The notes beneath the pieces are model-generated. The model had not been told where the DNA came from and did no database searches. It saw only the letters and a list, made by a program, of their open reading frames with translations. Made by a program: the position numbers and the translations under genes. DNA of 64,000 nucleotides. Source: JAKAXS01 sp965279065. GTDB taxonomy: Bacteria; Pseudomonadota; Alphaproteobacteria; Rhizobiales; Hyphomicrobiaceae. How positions within the stretch are numbered: the stretch's first letter is position 1; each line of letters begins with the position of its first letter. Below, in pieces: positions 51,367 to 60,186 of the stretch. Location of the stretch: NCBI GenBank assembly GCA_965279065.1, contig OZ257134.1, forward strand, positions 1,426,001 to 1,490,000. The letters are read 5' to 3'.

Positions 51367-53184
51367 TTACCGCGATCCGAATTGCACTGCATTTTCGATT
51401 CGCCGCGCCAGCTCCAGAAGCGTCCAGTCGTAACCGGACTGCACCAGCTCCTTATGGCGATGCCAGTCGAGAAAACCGATGTCGGCCGCAATCGGCGGCA
51501 CGAGCAGAATGTCGTCGCTGCCGATATGGCGCTGATAGTCCTGCCGGTTGGCCATCAGTGAGCGCATCAAGACCGTCGCAAGGCCCGGCGCCTCCGGCAA
51601 TCTCGCGCGGCGCAATGGGTTGATCGCGGCGCGCATCAACAGCGACCGCGACGGCAGGGCATCATAGTCGACGTTGAACCGTTCCATTTCCGGCAGCAGG
51701 AAGCTGACGACGACGTTTGGTCCGCTCTTCAAATCGTGCATCGCCCCGATCGGCACGTTGTCGAGCAGGGCGCCATCCACCAGCATCTCGCCCTCGGCCG
51801 TGTAGATCGGCGGCAACAGCACAGGGATCGAGGCCGAGGCCCGTACGGCGGTCCAAAGATCGCCCTGACGGTGAACGTGCAGGCGATAGCTCGAGAGGTT
51901 GGTCGACACCGCATAGAACGGCAGCCAGAGATCCTCGATGTCGATCCCGCCGAAGTACCGGCGCAGCTGGGTGTCGAAGTGCGCATGGTCCAGTAGCGAG
52001 TAACGCGGCAGCGTGTAGCGCTTCATCGCCCGATTAGCCACGAAGATGTCGTGGATGGCGTCGTCCACCTCCTCAGGAGAGCTGCCGAGGGCGAAGGCGG
52101 CAACCATTGCACTGCCCGCCGACGTGCCGCCCATGATGTCGAACTCATAGCCCCGCTCGAGCAGGGCGCGGTAGATGCCGACGTGGGACGCACAAAGTGC
52201 GCCGCCGCCGCAGGCGACCAGTCCACGCGCTTCGCCCGCGATGAAGCGGAACAGCCGCGCGAAGTCCTTTTCGTCGTTCATCGCCACGTGGTGGTGCATG
52301 GCCACGTTGCGTCCCGCAAGCCACCGGGACGTCCCGGAGACGCGCTCGCGCCGCGGATGCAGCAGGACGAGGCGGATCGCATCGGATGCCACGAACTTTG
52401 CAGCGAGTTGCTCCAGCTCGTTGATGGCATGGTCGCCGTCGTGCTGACCGACGGCGAGCACGAGATCGGCGTGTCGGATGACCTTCTCGGTCCAGGCTGT
52501 CGGTTCGGCATCGGCGAGAAACAGCACGAAGTCGGCGCCGGCTTCGAGCGCGTTGAGCGACCGCGTCGCCGCCGCGCTCTCGATGCGCGCGCCGACCTTG
52601 ACGGCATCGGGTGCCGACTGGCTGTCCAGCACCAGTGTCTTGCCGGCGGTCTCGAAGATCGTCGCCATCTTGAGATAGAACGCCATCGGCTGCGGGCTGC
52701 CGCCGGCGCGGATGATGGTGATGGTCCGCGGCCGCGGATCCGGTGGCGCCGGCGCGGCAGCCGTCGTCGCCGCCAGGCGGCCCGCGAGCGTCAACGCCAG
52801 CGACCGCCAGATCATCGGGTGCTTGCGCGTCAGTTGCTCGAAGTCCTTGCGGTCGAGCCGCAGGACGATGCTGTCGCGCATGGCCGTGACTGTGGCGGTA
52901 CGGCTGTTGGTATTCGTAATGAATCCGATCTCGCCGATAGGCTGATCCGGGCCAATTTCGGCGATCGGCGCCCGCCGCCCCGTCCGCGTCACGGAAAAGC
53001 GTCCCGAGACGACGATGTACAACGCATCGGCCGGCTCCCCCTGCCGGATGACCGTCTCGCCGCGCTTCAGCGACCGCGTTTCGAAGCGCGCGGCCAGTTC
53101 CGTCATTTCCGCAGCATCCAACTGGGCGAAGATCTCGATCAGCGGCAGTGCTTGCTCGGCGTGGGCTGAGGGGTCGACGTCCAT
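51367..53184 (-). CDS. Patatin-like phospholipase with cyclic-nucleotide-binding domain (NTE type)
   Basis: A 605-residue protein resembling bacterial homologues of neuropathy-target esterase. A cNMP-binding domain (about 15-135: IRQGEPADALYIVVSGRFSV, PIGEIGFITN) is followed by an NTE-type linker and the patatin domain (about 310-500). The patatin domain has an oxyanion loop GGGALCASHVG, nucleophile Ser in GGTSAGS and Asp of the catalytic dyad in DGALLDNVP. Likely hydrolyses phospholipids or lysophospholipids. Divergent from a second, lipoprotein-type patatin gene. Confidence 0.92.
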   Translation of the reverse strand: MDVDPSAHAEQALPLIEIFAQLDAAEMTELAARFETRSLKRGETVIRQGEPADALYIVVSGRFSVTRTGRRAPIAEIGPDQPIGEIGFITNTNSRTATVTAMRDSIVLRLDRKDFEQLTRKHPMIWRSLALTLAGRLAATTAAAPAPPDPRPRTITIIRAGGSPQPMAFYLKMATIFETAGKTLVLDSQSAPDAVKVGARIESAAATRSLNALEAGADFVLFLADAEPTAWTEKVIRHADLVLAVGQHDGDHAINELEQLAAKFVASDAIRLVLLHPRRERVSGTSRWLAGRNVAMHHHVAMNDEKDFARLFRFIAGEARGLVACGGGALCASHVGIYRALLERGYEFDIMGGTSAGSAMVAAFALGSSPEEVDDAIHDIFVANRAMKRYTLPRYSLLDHAHFDTQLRRYFGGIDIEDLWLPFYAVSTNLSSYRLHVHRQGDLWTAVRASASIPVLLPPIYTAEGEMLVDGALLDNVPIGAMHDLKSGPNVVVSFLLPEMERFNVDYDALPSRSLLMRAAINPLRRARLPEAPGLATVLMRSLMANRQDYQRHIGSDDILLVPPIAADIGFLDWHRHKELVQSGYDWTLLELARRIENAVQFGSR

Positions 53185-53338
53185 CGGAACAGCCTACGGT
53201 TGCATTGTGCGCGGGATACCCCGCGGCATCAGTCTAGTCCAATGCCGACACCTTTGATGATTTGACTTGCCCCAATCGTGCGGCAATAGAAGGCGATAAG
53301 CGGTTTCGGGGTTCCGGGCAGTCTTGTTTCGGTCAGTC

Positions 53339-54532
53339 ATGCGTGGCGTTTGGAATTATGTGGCGTTGGCTGCCGCCTGCCTCCTGACGGCGTGCGCCAC
53401 CGTGCCCCTTCGCGACGCCGTGCCTGAATCCCTGGTCGTCGAGGCGACACTGCCGGGTTTGCAGGACGTCCGCATCTGGGGCGATGCCAAGATCCCAAAT
53501 CTTGACCGCATGCTCGCAGCCGAAATGCCGGCCCTGAAACGGCGCATGCTCGCCCGCTCCAAGAGCCCGGGCAGCGTCTCCAACATGATCGCCATTTCCG
53601 GCGGTGCCGACGACGGCGCCTTCAGCGCCGGGCTCCTGGTCGGTTGGGGCGAAAGCGGCGCGCGGCCGGAGTTCGATCTCGTGACCGGCATCAGCGCCGG
53701 TGCCCTGGTGGCTCCGTTCGTGTTCCTCGGGCGCGACTATGACGGCGCGCTGTCGGAGATCTTCACCGCTTACGGCGCCAGCGACATCTACACCGCCGAC
53801 GTGCTGGCCGGTCTGTTCGGCGGCGACGCGCTGGCGGACTCAGCGCCTTTGGCCGCGCTGATCGCCAAGTACGTCGACCGGCGCCTGCTCGACCGGGTCG
53901 CCGCCGAGCGCGCCAGCGGTCGATTGCTGTTCATTGGCACTACCAACATCGACGCGCAACGACCGGTCTACTGGGACATGGGTCGGCTGGCCCAGAGCAA
54001 GCACCCCTCGGCCGTCGAGACGTTCCGCAAGGTCCTGCTGGCGTCGGCATCGGTTCCGGGTGTGTTTCCCCCCGTCCGCTTCCCGGTGACGGCTAACGGC
54101 CGCAACTTCGAGGAGCTGCATGTCGATGGCGGGCCGACGCGTGAGGTTTTCTTCGCCCCGTCCGACTTCAGCTTCAAGGCCGTCGACAAGGCTTTTGGCC
54201 GGCCGATCCCGCGGCGGCTCTACATCATCCGCAACGGCAAACTCGGACCCGAGTTCATGGTCACCAAGGAGACGACACTGGGCATCGCCCAGCGATCGCT
54301 GGAGACCTTGACGAAGAACCAGGGGATCGGCGATCTCATCCGCATGTACACGCGGGCGCAGGACGACAAGATCGACTACAACCTCGTCGCCATTCCCGAC
54401 GACTTCAAGGCGCCACGGCCCAAGCCGTTCGATCAGGGGTACATGCGCACGCTCTATGCTGCCGGGCTGGAGCTGGGCCGGCGGCCCATCACCTGGATGA
54501 AGGCGCCGCCCGGTGTACTCGCCGCCCAGTAG
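53339..54532 (+). CDS. Patatin-like phospholipase, putative lipoprotein
   Basis: A 397-residue patatin-family protein. Leader YVALAAACLLTACA has a lipobox (LTAC at about 18-21), so it is probably anchored in the outer or inner membrane facing the periplasm. Oxyanion-type GGADDGAFSAG, nucleophile Ser in VTGISAGAL, and Asp in HVDGGPTREVF complete the Ser-Asp dyad. ATG 53339 is used rather than TTG 53324. It is divergent from the cytoplasmic-type patatin gene, 154 bases apart. Confidence 0.88.
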   Translation: MRGVWNYVALAAACLLTACATVPLRDAVPESLVVEATLPGLQDVRIWGDAKIPNLDRMLAAEMPALKRRMLARSKSPGSVSNMIAISGGADDGAFSAGLLVGWGESGARPEFDLVTGISAGALVAPFVFLGRDYDGALSEIFTAYGASDIYTADVLAGLFGGDALADSAPLAALIAKYVDRRLLDRVAAERASGRLLFIGTTNIDAQRPVYWDMGRLAQSKHPSAVETFRKVLLASASVPGVFPPVRFPVTANGRNFEELHVDGGPTREVFFAPSDFSFKAVDKAFGRPIPRRLYIIRNGKLGPEFMVTKETTLGIAQRSLETLTKNQGIGDLIRMYTRAQDDKIDYNLVAIPDDFKAPRPKPFDQGYMRTLYAAGLELGRRPITWMKAPPGVLAAQ

Positions 54533-54587
54533 GGGGTACTGGCTGCGCCGTAGAGGGCCTTGGCTCTGACATTCCGCCCGGCTCGTT

Positions 54588-55031
54588 TCAGGCGGCGAGC
54601 AGCAGATCCGTCGAAGCGCGGACCGTCTCGCTGGCACCCAGCGACGTCGACAGCGCGAACATGAACTTCGTCGGGTTGAAGCCCCACTTCGTGTTCAGGC
54701 GCATGCGCGAGGCGACTTTCAACGTCATGCGCAGCATGCCGGAATTGTGGTCCGACACGAACTTGTTGAGGCGGCGCGAGCCCAGCACTTCGCTCAACGC
54801 GCGGATGCGCAGCAGGATGGCTGTCTTCAGTTCCCGCGACCCCTCGAAGCCCTGCCAGAACGCCTGCTCGACGGCGCGAAAGCGTTCTTCCTCGATGTTG
54901 CGCGAGGCGATCAGCGGGATGCCGGCGGACGCCAGCACGCGGACGGCCTCGCCGAGGTCCTGAGGCGTCACGATTGGCACGTCGGTCAGATCAACAGCTG
55001 CGTTTGGCACTGTGTCAGCTCCGTATTGCAT
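54588..55031 (-). CDS. Hypothetical protein downstream of cold-shock-like gene
   Basis: A 147-residue, probably helical cytoplasmic protein: VDLTDVPIVTPQDLGEAVRV, AGIPLIASRNIEEERFRAVE, FWQGFEGSRELKTAILLRIR, then FVSDHNSGMLRMTLKVASRM (20). No family is recognised. It starts 6 bases after the stop of the cold-shock-like gene in the same direction, so the two form one operon. Confidence 0.6.
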   Translation of the reverse strand: MQYGADTVPNAAVDLTDVPIVTPQDLGEAVRVLASAGIPLIASRNIEEERFRAVEQAFWQGFEGSRELKTAILLRIRALSEVLGSRRLNKFVSDHNSGMLRMTLKVASRMRLNTKWGFNPTKFMFALSTSLGASETVRASTDLLLAA

Positions 55032-55037
55032 CCTGCG

Positions 55038-55271
55038 TCAGCCCTGCGCGCTGGCTTCAGCGCTGCCACCGAATGCGGTCCAGGTCGAGCCATGCATCAA
55101 AATGATGTCCTTGGCGCGCCGTGTATCGAGCAAGAAGTCGGCGTCGAGGCCGAGGAGCTTGCCGTTCGGATTTTTGATCTCGCCCCGCGTGAAGCGGAAA
55201 CGCGATCCATCGTCGGTCCTGATTACGCCGAAACCGAGGTCGTCGCGAAACTTGATGATCTGACCATGCAT
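55038..55271 (-). CDS. Small cold-shock-domain-like protein
   Basis: A 77-residue protein. Its first half, MHGQIIKFRDDLGFGVIRTD (20) then DGSRFRFTRGEI, follows the cold-shock-domain strand pattern (G-x-I-x2-F-x(5)-GFG-x-I). The RNP1-type F-x-F is replaced by FRF, and RNP2 is not clear. The second half (LGLDADFLLDTRRAKDIILM) differs from CspA. An RNA-binding role is inferred. CGAAGGAGAAGTGTG precedes ATG 55271, which overrides the in-frame ATG at 55313. Confidence 0.68.
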   Translation of the reverse strand: MHGQIIKFRDDLGFGVIRTDDGSRFRFTRGEIKNPNGKLLGLDADFLLDTRRAKDIILMHGSTWTAFGGSAEASAQG

Positions 55272-55452
55272 CACACTTCTCCTTCGTTTGTCGACCCTAG
55301 ACGGGTGCGTCACGGTGGAGAAAAGATGCCAGAAGTTTCAAATCACAGCTGTTCCAGACGAAACAAGTCTCTATAAACAATAGAAAAAAAGCACAGCCCA
55401 AGAAACTGCGGCACATTTGCGCTTTCTCGCCCGGCGTGGCGCGATAACAACG

Positions 55453-55487
55453 CGCCCGCGGAACTGGCTGAGCCAGCGCCACGGGCG
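55453..55487 (-). terminator. Candidate terminator of the ABC/HlyD operon
   Basis: CGCCCGCGG (55453-55461) pairs with CCACGGGCG (55479-55487), with one G-U pair. Inside, CTGGC/GCCAG (55464-55468, 55472-55476) closes a 3-base loop. On the minus strand it is followed by TTGTTAT and lies about 70 bases beyond the HlyD-family stop codon. Confidence 0.5.
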
Positions 55488-55554
55488 AAATTGTCGATCG
55501 CAAAGTTAACGAAGACTTGCTTGCGCAATTAAAGAGCGCGTGGGTTTGGCAGCC

Positions 55555-56580
55555 TCAATCCTTGCGAAAAAAGGCGTCCACACGCATGCCTGGCAACAGC
55601 GGCACGCCCTTTTCGAGATCGATCGTGACTTCCAGAACCTCGACATCGTTGGCGCGGCGCGGTCCGCGCGGGCCGATCTTGGCCTGGCCAAGCGACGATG
55701 CCGTGTTGCTGACTGTGCCCTCGAAGTCCTTGCCGGGGAAGCTCACCGAGCGGACGAACGCTTTCTGACCCACCTTGATCTTGGCGACGTCGTGCTCGTC
55801 GACTTCGGCCTTGACGCGCACCAGCGACATGTCGCCGATGACGATGAGCGGCTCCGGATTGGGCGAGACGACCTCGCCCTCTTTGCTGTTGACCTGCAGC
55901 ACCGAGCCGGAAATCGGCGAGCGGATGCGGCTCTTGTCGAGTAGGGCCTCGGCCATCCGAACCTCGGTGCGTGCGGCGCTGACTGCGGATTCGGCACTGT
56001 TGGGCGCCGGAAGATTCGACTTGGACTGGGCCTTGACGAATGCCAGGCGTTCGCGATCGAGACGGCTGTTGGCGTCCTTCAGGCGCTTACGCGCGTCGGC
56101 CAGCGACTGTTCGGCGCCGGATTTTCCGGCGCGCTTTTCGGCCAGCGCGAAGTCGAACTCGAAGCGTGCGCCGGTGACGGCCCGTTCCGCCGAATAGATC
56201 GCGTCTTCCGCCTTGCGGACATCTTCGCGCCCGGAAACGAACTGCTTCTCGCGCTCTTCACGCAGGGCTTCAGCCTGTGTCTCGGCGGCGCCCAGCTTGG
56301 CGCGGGCTTCCGCATCGTCGAGGCGGATCAGCAGATCGCCTTCTTCGACCTTGTCGTCGGCCTTGACCATAACTTCGGCGACGCGGCCGAGCAGGCTGGT
56401 GCCGATGCGGATTTCACCGGACTTGGGTTCCACGCGGCCAGGGGCTGCGGCGACCCAGTTGATGACGACCGGGGTGGCGTTGTCCGCCTGCGTTCCGGAA
56501 TACTGCAGCTGCGTGAAGGCGACGTAGCCGCCCGCGGCAAGTATGGCAATGACGGATGCCAATCCAATCGACTTAAGCAT
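55555..56580 (-). CDS. HlyD/DevB-family membrane-fusion (periplasmic adaptor) protein
   Basis: A 341-residue adaptor: N-terminal anchor (ASVIAILAAGGYVAFTQLQY), lipoyl-like half VAAAPGRVEPKSGEIRIGTS, then GRVAEVMVKADDKVEEGDLL, a long coiled coil (about 100-210, e.g. REDVRKAEDAIYSAERAVTG), and the second lipoyl half SRIRSPISGSVLQVNSKEGE followed by beta-barrel domains. It spans the periplasm for an ABC exporter. Overlaps the ATPase gene by 8 bases (start 56580; ATG 56595 is possible). It resembles DevB of DevBCA exporters. Confidence 0.9.
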   Translation of the reverse strand: MLKSIGLASVIAILAAGGYVAFTQLQYSGTQADNATPVVINWVAAAPGRVEPKSGEIRIGTSLLGRVAEVMVKADDKVEEGDLLIRLDDAEARAKLGAAETQAEALREEREKQFVSGREDVRKAEDAIYSAERAVTGARFEFDFALAEKRAGKSGAEQSLADARKRLKDANSRLDRERLAFVKAQSKSNLPAPNSAESAVSAARTEVRMAEALLDKSRIRSPISGSVLQVNSKEGEVVSPNPEPLIVIGDMSLVRVKAEVDEHDVAKIKVGQKAFVRSVSFPGKDFEGTVSNTASSLGQAKIGPRGPRRANDVEVLEVTIDLEKGVPLLPGMRVDAFFRKD

Positions 56581-57418
56581 AGCGCTGGTTTCCATCTCTG
56601 CGGCTCGCAGCCGTTTTACGAATTGTGTACTGGGGTTCGGCAATGGCTTCCGTGGAATGGTCGTGGGCCATCTTATCGCCGGGGCGTTCGTCTGCAACGA
56701 TGCGGCCATCCTCGATGCGGATGATCCGGTCGGCGAAGCTCAACGTACGGTGGTCGTGGGTCACGGCCAGCACGGCGCGCGTCGGATCCTTCGCGACCTG
56801 GGCCAGCAGTTCCATGACGGCGCGGCCGTTCTCGCTGTCGAGAGCCGCCGTCGGCTCGTCCGCCAGGATCACCGAGGGGGAGCCGGCCAGCGACCGGGCG
56901 ATCGCCACGCGCTGCTTTTCACCGCCCGAAAGCTTCGAAGGATAATTGTGGGCCCGATGGCTGAGGCCCACGGCTTCCAGCGCCTTGGCGGCCGCGACAT
57001 AGGGATCGACGACCTTGGCGGCGCGAACGTCGAGCGCGACCATCACGTTTTCCAGGGCCGTCATCGTCGGGAACAGGTTGTAGGACTGGAAGACGAAGCC
57101 GACGTGGCGCCGGCGCAGGTCGGCCAGCCCCTCGGCGTTGAGGCCGACAGCCTGTTCGTCCGCCACGGTCAGGTGGCCGCTGGTCGCCGTCAGGATGCAC
57201 CCCAGGATCGACAGCAGCGTGGTCTTGCCCGAGCCCGAGGGGCCCATCAGCAGCGTCAGTTCCCCCGGGCGGAGATCGAGATCGACGCCCTTGAGAACCT
57301 GAAATTCGTTAGCACCCGTGCCCAGCATCTTGGTGATGCCGCGAGCCTCGAGCAGCGGCTTGACGGAAGGTTGAGGCTGGGCCCGTACGGCTCCGCTCAG
57401 CTTCTCCATGAGTGACAT
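56573..57418 (-). CDS. ABC transporter ATP-binding protein, MacB/DevA/LolD type
   Basis: A 281-residue ATPase: Walker A GPSGSGKTT, Q-loop FVFQSYNLFPTMTALENV, signature LSGGEKQRVAIARSL, Walker B VILADEPTAALD, and switch His in AVTHDHRT. The SG-type A-loop region and ALENV sequence place it with MacB/LolD/DevA exporters. GGAG lies 8 bases before ATG 57418; the frame runs further upstream to 57562. The operon contains the HlyD-type adaptor but no FtsX-like permease, which these systems normally require. Confidence 0.93.
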   Translation of the reverse strand: MSLMEKLSGAVRAQPQPSVKPLLEARGITKMLGTGANEFQVLKGVDLDLRPGELTLLMGPSGSGKTTLLSILGCILTATSGHLTVADEQAVGLNAEGLADLRRRHVGFVFQSYNLFPTMTALENVMVALDVRAAKVVDPYVAAAKALEAVGLSHRAHNYPSKLSGGEKQRVAIARSLAGSPSVILADEPTAALDSENGRAVMELLAQVAKDPTRAVLAVTHDHRTLSFADRIIRIEDGRIVADERPGDKMAHDHSTEAIAEPQYTIRKTAASRRDGNQRYA

Positions 57419-57643
57419 GACATTTCTCCCTCGACGTGATGTCGAATTGCCTTTGCGATGTCCCCACACTGCCCGGTTCATACGACATCTGCTGTTCCGG
57501 TGGGTACAAGCATGAATTTTGTGGGATTTTTGTTTCGTCGCTGTCCTCCGCAGGCGCCGCAATCGCCTCAGGCCCGCCGTATTTGCCCTCCAGCAGTCCG
57601 GCCAGGGTAGACTTGAGTGTGTTCAGTTGGGGGAGCGTGCAGC

Positions 57644-58384
57644 GTGGGTAATCCGGATTTTTCGTCTCACAACGATTTGGCAATGCAGGGCGGACTCAAG
57701 TCGGAGGGGGGCCTGGCGGTCGCCGCGATTTCCGGAATTGCGCTGCTGTTCTCGGGCTACAGCCTCTGGGAGACCTCACTGAAGTCCTCCGATCTGCAGA
57801 TCTTTGTGCCGCCCGTCATTTACTATTCTTCGCCCTACAACAATTCCAACTTCGAGATGATCCAGATCCCCGTCACAATCGTGAACGAGGGGGCCCAGAC
57901 CGGCACCGCCCTTCACTTTGATCTCGAGGTGACCGACCCGCGGACGAAGCAGACCAAGCGCTTCTATTCGGCCGAGTTCGGCGTCTGGTCGATGGAGCGG
58001 ACCCGGCAGCGGGCCTACACGGGATTTGCGCCGATCTCGCTCCAGGGTCATTCGAGCCGGGCGGAATCCGTACTCTTCTACACCCGGGGCGCCGAGGAGA
58101 AGCCTGAGCAGCTCATTCACGAGGCCGGGACTTACCAGTTCAAGCTGACCCTGGTGGAAGCCGAGGGCGGAGCCGGCGGCTGGCTGTCGGGGCTGTTCGG
58201 CAAGGCCGAGCAGCCAAGCATCACGTTCGAGCGCACGCTGCCGTTCTACGATGCGCGTTCGTTCCAGGAAGGCACCATCTTCATGCACAGCTCGGATTGG
58301 GCCGCCTCCAGCAAGATGCCCCGCGTCCCGCGTCCGGACATCGCCCCGGATCCAAAGTCTGAGCCGGCCCCCAACCCGCAGTAG
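57644..58384 (+). CDS. Hypothetical single-pass membrane protein
   Basis: A 246-residue protein with one membrane segment (LAVAAISGIALLFSGYSLWE) and a beta-rich extracytoplasmic domain (LQIFVPPVIYYSSPYNNSNF, IPVTIVNEGAQTGTALHFDL, AGTYQFKLTLVEAEGGAGGW). The C-terminus is Pro-rich. No family is recognised; the NEGAQTGTALHFDLEVTD tract resembles immunoglobulin-like 'N-EG' folds. GGGGGAG before GTG 57644 supports the start; ATG 57683 is the alternative. Divergent from the ABC ATPase gene. Confidence 0.6.
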   Translation: MGNPDFSSHNDLAMQGGLKSEGGLAVAAISGIALLFSGYSLWETSLKSSDLQIFVPPVIYYSSPYNNSNFEMIQIPVTIVNEGAQTGTALHFDLEVTDPRTKQTKRFYSAEFGVWSMERTRQRAYTGFAPISLQGHSSRAESVLFYTRGAEEKPEQLIHEAGTYQFKLTLVEAEGGAGGWLSGLFGKAEQPSITFERTLPFYDARSFQEGTIFMHSSDWAASSKMPRVPRPDIAPDPKSEPAPNPQ

Positions 58385-58432
58385 AGTTCCCGAACAGGGC
58401 TCCCGCCGACCGCGCTTGGCAAACGCTGCTTG

Positions 58433-58446
58433 CGGGTATATACCCG
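58433..58446. promoter_or_regulatory. 14-base palindrome at the MarR start, probable operator
   Basis: CGGGTATATACCCG is a perfect palindrome ending 4 bases before the ATG at 58451. Its position over the ribosome-binding region, just upstream of a MarR-family gene, suggests autorepression of the MarR-MFS unit. Confidence 0.65.
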
Positions 58447-58450
58447 TATC

Positions 58451-58849
58451 ATGAAGACAGAATGCTACTGTGGGGCGCTGCGCCTGGCGGCACGAAAGAC
58501 GACGGCGATCTACGACGAGGCGCTGGCACCGGCGAAGATCAATGTCGCCCAGTTCGGCCTGCTGCGCCGGATTGAGCGCCAGGGCCCCATCTCCTTTACG
58601 GCGCTGGGCCGCCTGTCGGGGTTGGACCGCTCGACGGTTGGCCGCAACGGTAGGGTGCTTGAGCGCGTAGGCTTGATCGAGGAGGCCGAAGGCGAGGACG
58701 CGCGCGAGGCATGCGTCGTATTGACTCCCGCCGGCAGACATACGCTTCAGGAGGCGCTGCCGTTGTGGCGCCAGGCGCAGCAGAAGATCGAAGCAACGAT
58801 CGGCCCGGACGCCGCCAGCCACCTGAGGTCGTTGCTTGAAGAGCTTTAG
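58451..58849 (+). CDS. MarR-family transcriptional regulator
   Basis: A 132-residue winged-helix regulator: CYCGALRLAARKTTAIYDEA, INVAQFGLLRRIERQGPISF, LGRLSGLDRSTVGRNGRVLE (HTH), and the wing EGEDAREACVVLTPAGRHTL (20 each). Two Cys near the N-terminus (ECYCG) could serve redox sensing, as in some MarR proteins; this is speculative. Followed after 27 bases by an MFS transporter, its probable target. Confidence 0.88.
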   Translation: MKTECYCGALRLAARKTTAIYDEALAPAKINVAQFGLLRRIERQGPISFTALGRLSGLDRSTVGRNGRVLERVGLIEEAEGEDAREACVVLTPAGRHTLQEALPLWRQAQQKIEATIGPDAASHLRSLLEEL

Positions 58850-58876
58850 GAACCATGGCCAGAGGCATCCCACTCC

Positions 58877-60172
58877 ATGACGCTATCGAATCGCGTTGCC
58901 GCCGCCTTGCAGGCGCGCGATATCCATTATGGCTGGGTCGTCGCCGCGACGACGTTCCTGGTGATGCTGGCGACGGCGGGCGCAATGGGGTCCGCCGGCG
59001 TGCTCATCGATCCGCTCAAGGCCGAGTTCGGGTGGACGAACGCGCAGATCTCCGCCGCATTGTCACTGCGGCTGGTGCTGTTCGGCCTGATGGGCCCGTT
59101 CGCGGCGGCATTCATGACGTATTTCGGGTTGCGCCGCGTCGTCTCGGTCGCGCTCGTCATGATCGCCAGCGGCATCCTCGCTTCGCTGTTCGTGACGCAG
59201 GTCTGGCAGCTGGTCCTGGTTTGGGGCGTGATCGTCGGCTTGGGAACAGGCATGACCGCCCTCGTACTTGGCGCCATCGTCGCCACGCGCTGGTTTGAAA
59301 AGCGCCGTGGCTTTGTCGTCGGCTTGCTGACCGCGAGCATGGCAACCGGCCAGTTGGTGTTCCTGCCGTTGCTGGCGAGCGTGACCGAGCGCATCGGCTG
59401 GCGGCCGGCCCTGTGTATCGTCATCGGCGCGTTGTTGGTCGCGCTATTGCTCATCCGACTGTTCATGCGTGATGATCCAGCCGACGTCGGCCTGGCACCG
59501 TTCGGCAGCGAAGGGAGCGCGCCGAAGCCCCATCGGCCGGCCGATGTCGGCTTGCGCCAGATGCTCGCCTCGCCGCTCATCGCGCTGCGCGAGGCTTCCG
59601 CCAGCACGACGTTCTGGGCCTTGTTCGCGAGCTTCTTCATCTGCGGCTTCTCAACCAACGGCTTGATTCAGACGCATTGGATCTCGCTGTGCGGCGACTT
59701 CGGAATTGCACCCACGGGTGCTGCCGGCATGCTGGCGATCGTCGGTGCCTTCGATCTTGTCGGCACCATCGCGTCCGGCTGGCTATCCGACCGCTTCGAC
59801 AATCGTTGGCTGTTGTTCTGGTTCTACAGCCTGCGCGGCCTGTCGCTCATGTACTTGCCGTTCAGCGACTTCTCGATTGTCGCGCTTTCGATATTCGCAA
59901 TCTTCTATGGTCTGGACTGGGTGGCGACCGTCCCGCCGACGGTCAAGCTCACCGCCGAACGCTTCGGTGCCGAGCGCGCTGGCCTGGTCTTCGGATGGAT
60001 CTTCAGCGGGCATCAGCTGGGCGCCGCGGCGGCGGCATATGCCGCTGGCGCATCCCGCACCGGCCTCGCCACCTACATGCCGGCGATCCTCGCCGCCGGC
60101 GTTCTGTGCATGGTCGGCGCGTTGATCGTCCTGTCTATAGGACGCAAACCCTTCCGGCCGCAGCCAGCCTGA
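58877..60172 (+). CDS. MFS transporter
   Basis: A 431-residue inner-membrane carrier with 12 predicted segments. IHYGWVVAATTFLVMLATAG begins TM1 and the MFS motif-A-like loop follows TM2 (FMTYFGLRRVVSVALVMIAS). ATRWFEKRRGFVVGLLTASM and GWLSDRFDNRWLLFWFYSLR are typical of the monocarboxylate/oxalate-formate-like group. Substrate unknown. Co-directional with the MarR gene, 27 bases apart; likely an efflux or uptake system controlled by it. Confidence 0.9.
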   Translation: MTLSNRVAAALQARDIHYGWVVAATTFLVMLATAGAMGSAGVLIDPLKAEFGWTNAQISAALSLRLVLFGLMGPFAAAFMTYFGLRRVVSVALVMIASGILASLFVTQVWQLVLVWGVIVGLGTGMTALVLGAIVATRWFEKRRGFVVGLLTASMATGQLVFLPLLASVTERIGWRPALCIVIGALLVALLLIRLFMRDDPADVGLAPFGSEGSAPKPHRPADVGLRQMLASPLIALREASASTTFWALFASFFICGFSTNGLIQTHWISLCGDFGIAPTGAAGMLAIVGAFDLVGTIASGWLSDRFDNRWLLFWFYSLRGLSLMYLPFSDFSIVALSIFAIFYGLDWVATVPPTVKLTAERFGAERAGLVFGWIFSGHQLGAAAAAYAAGASRTGLATYMPAILAAGVLCMVGALIVLSIGRKPFRPQPA

Positions 60173-60186
60173 GGTGCCGGATCGCG

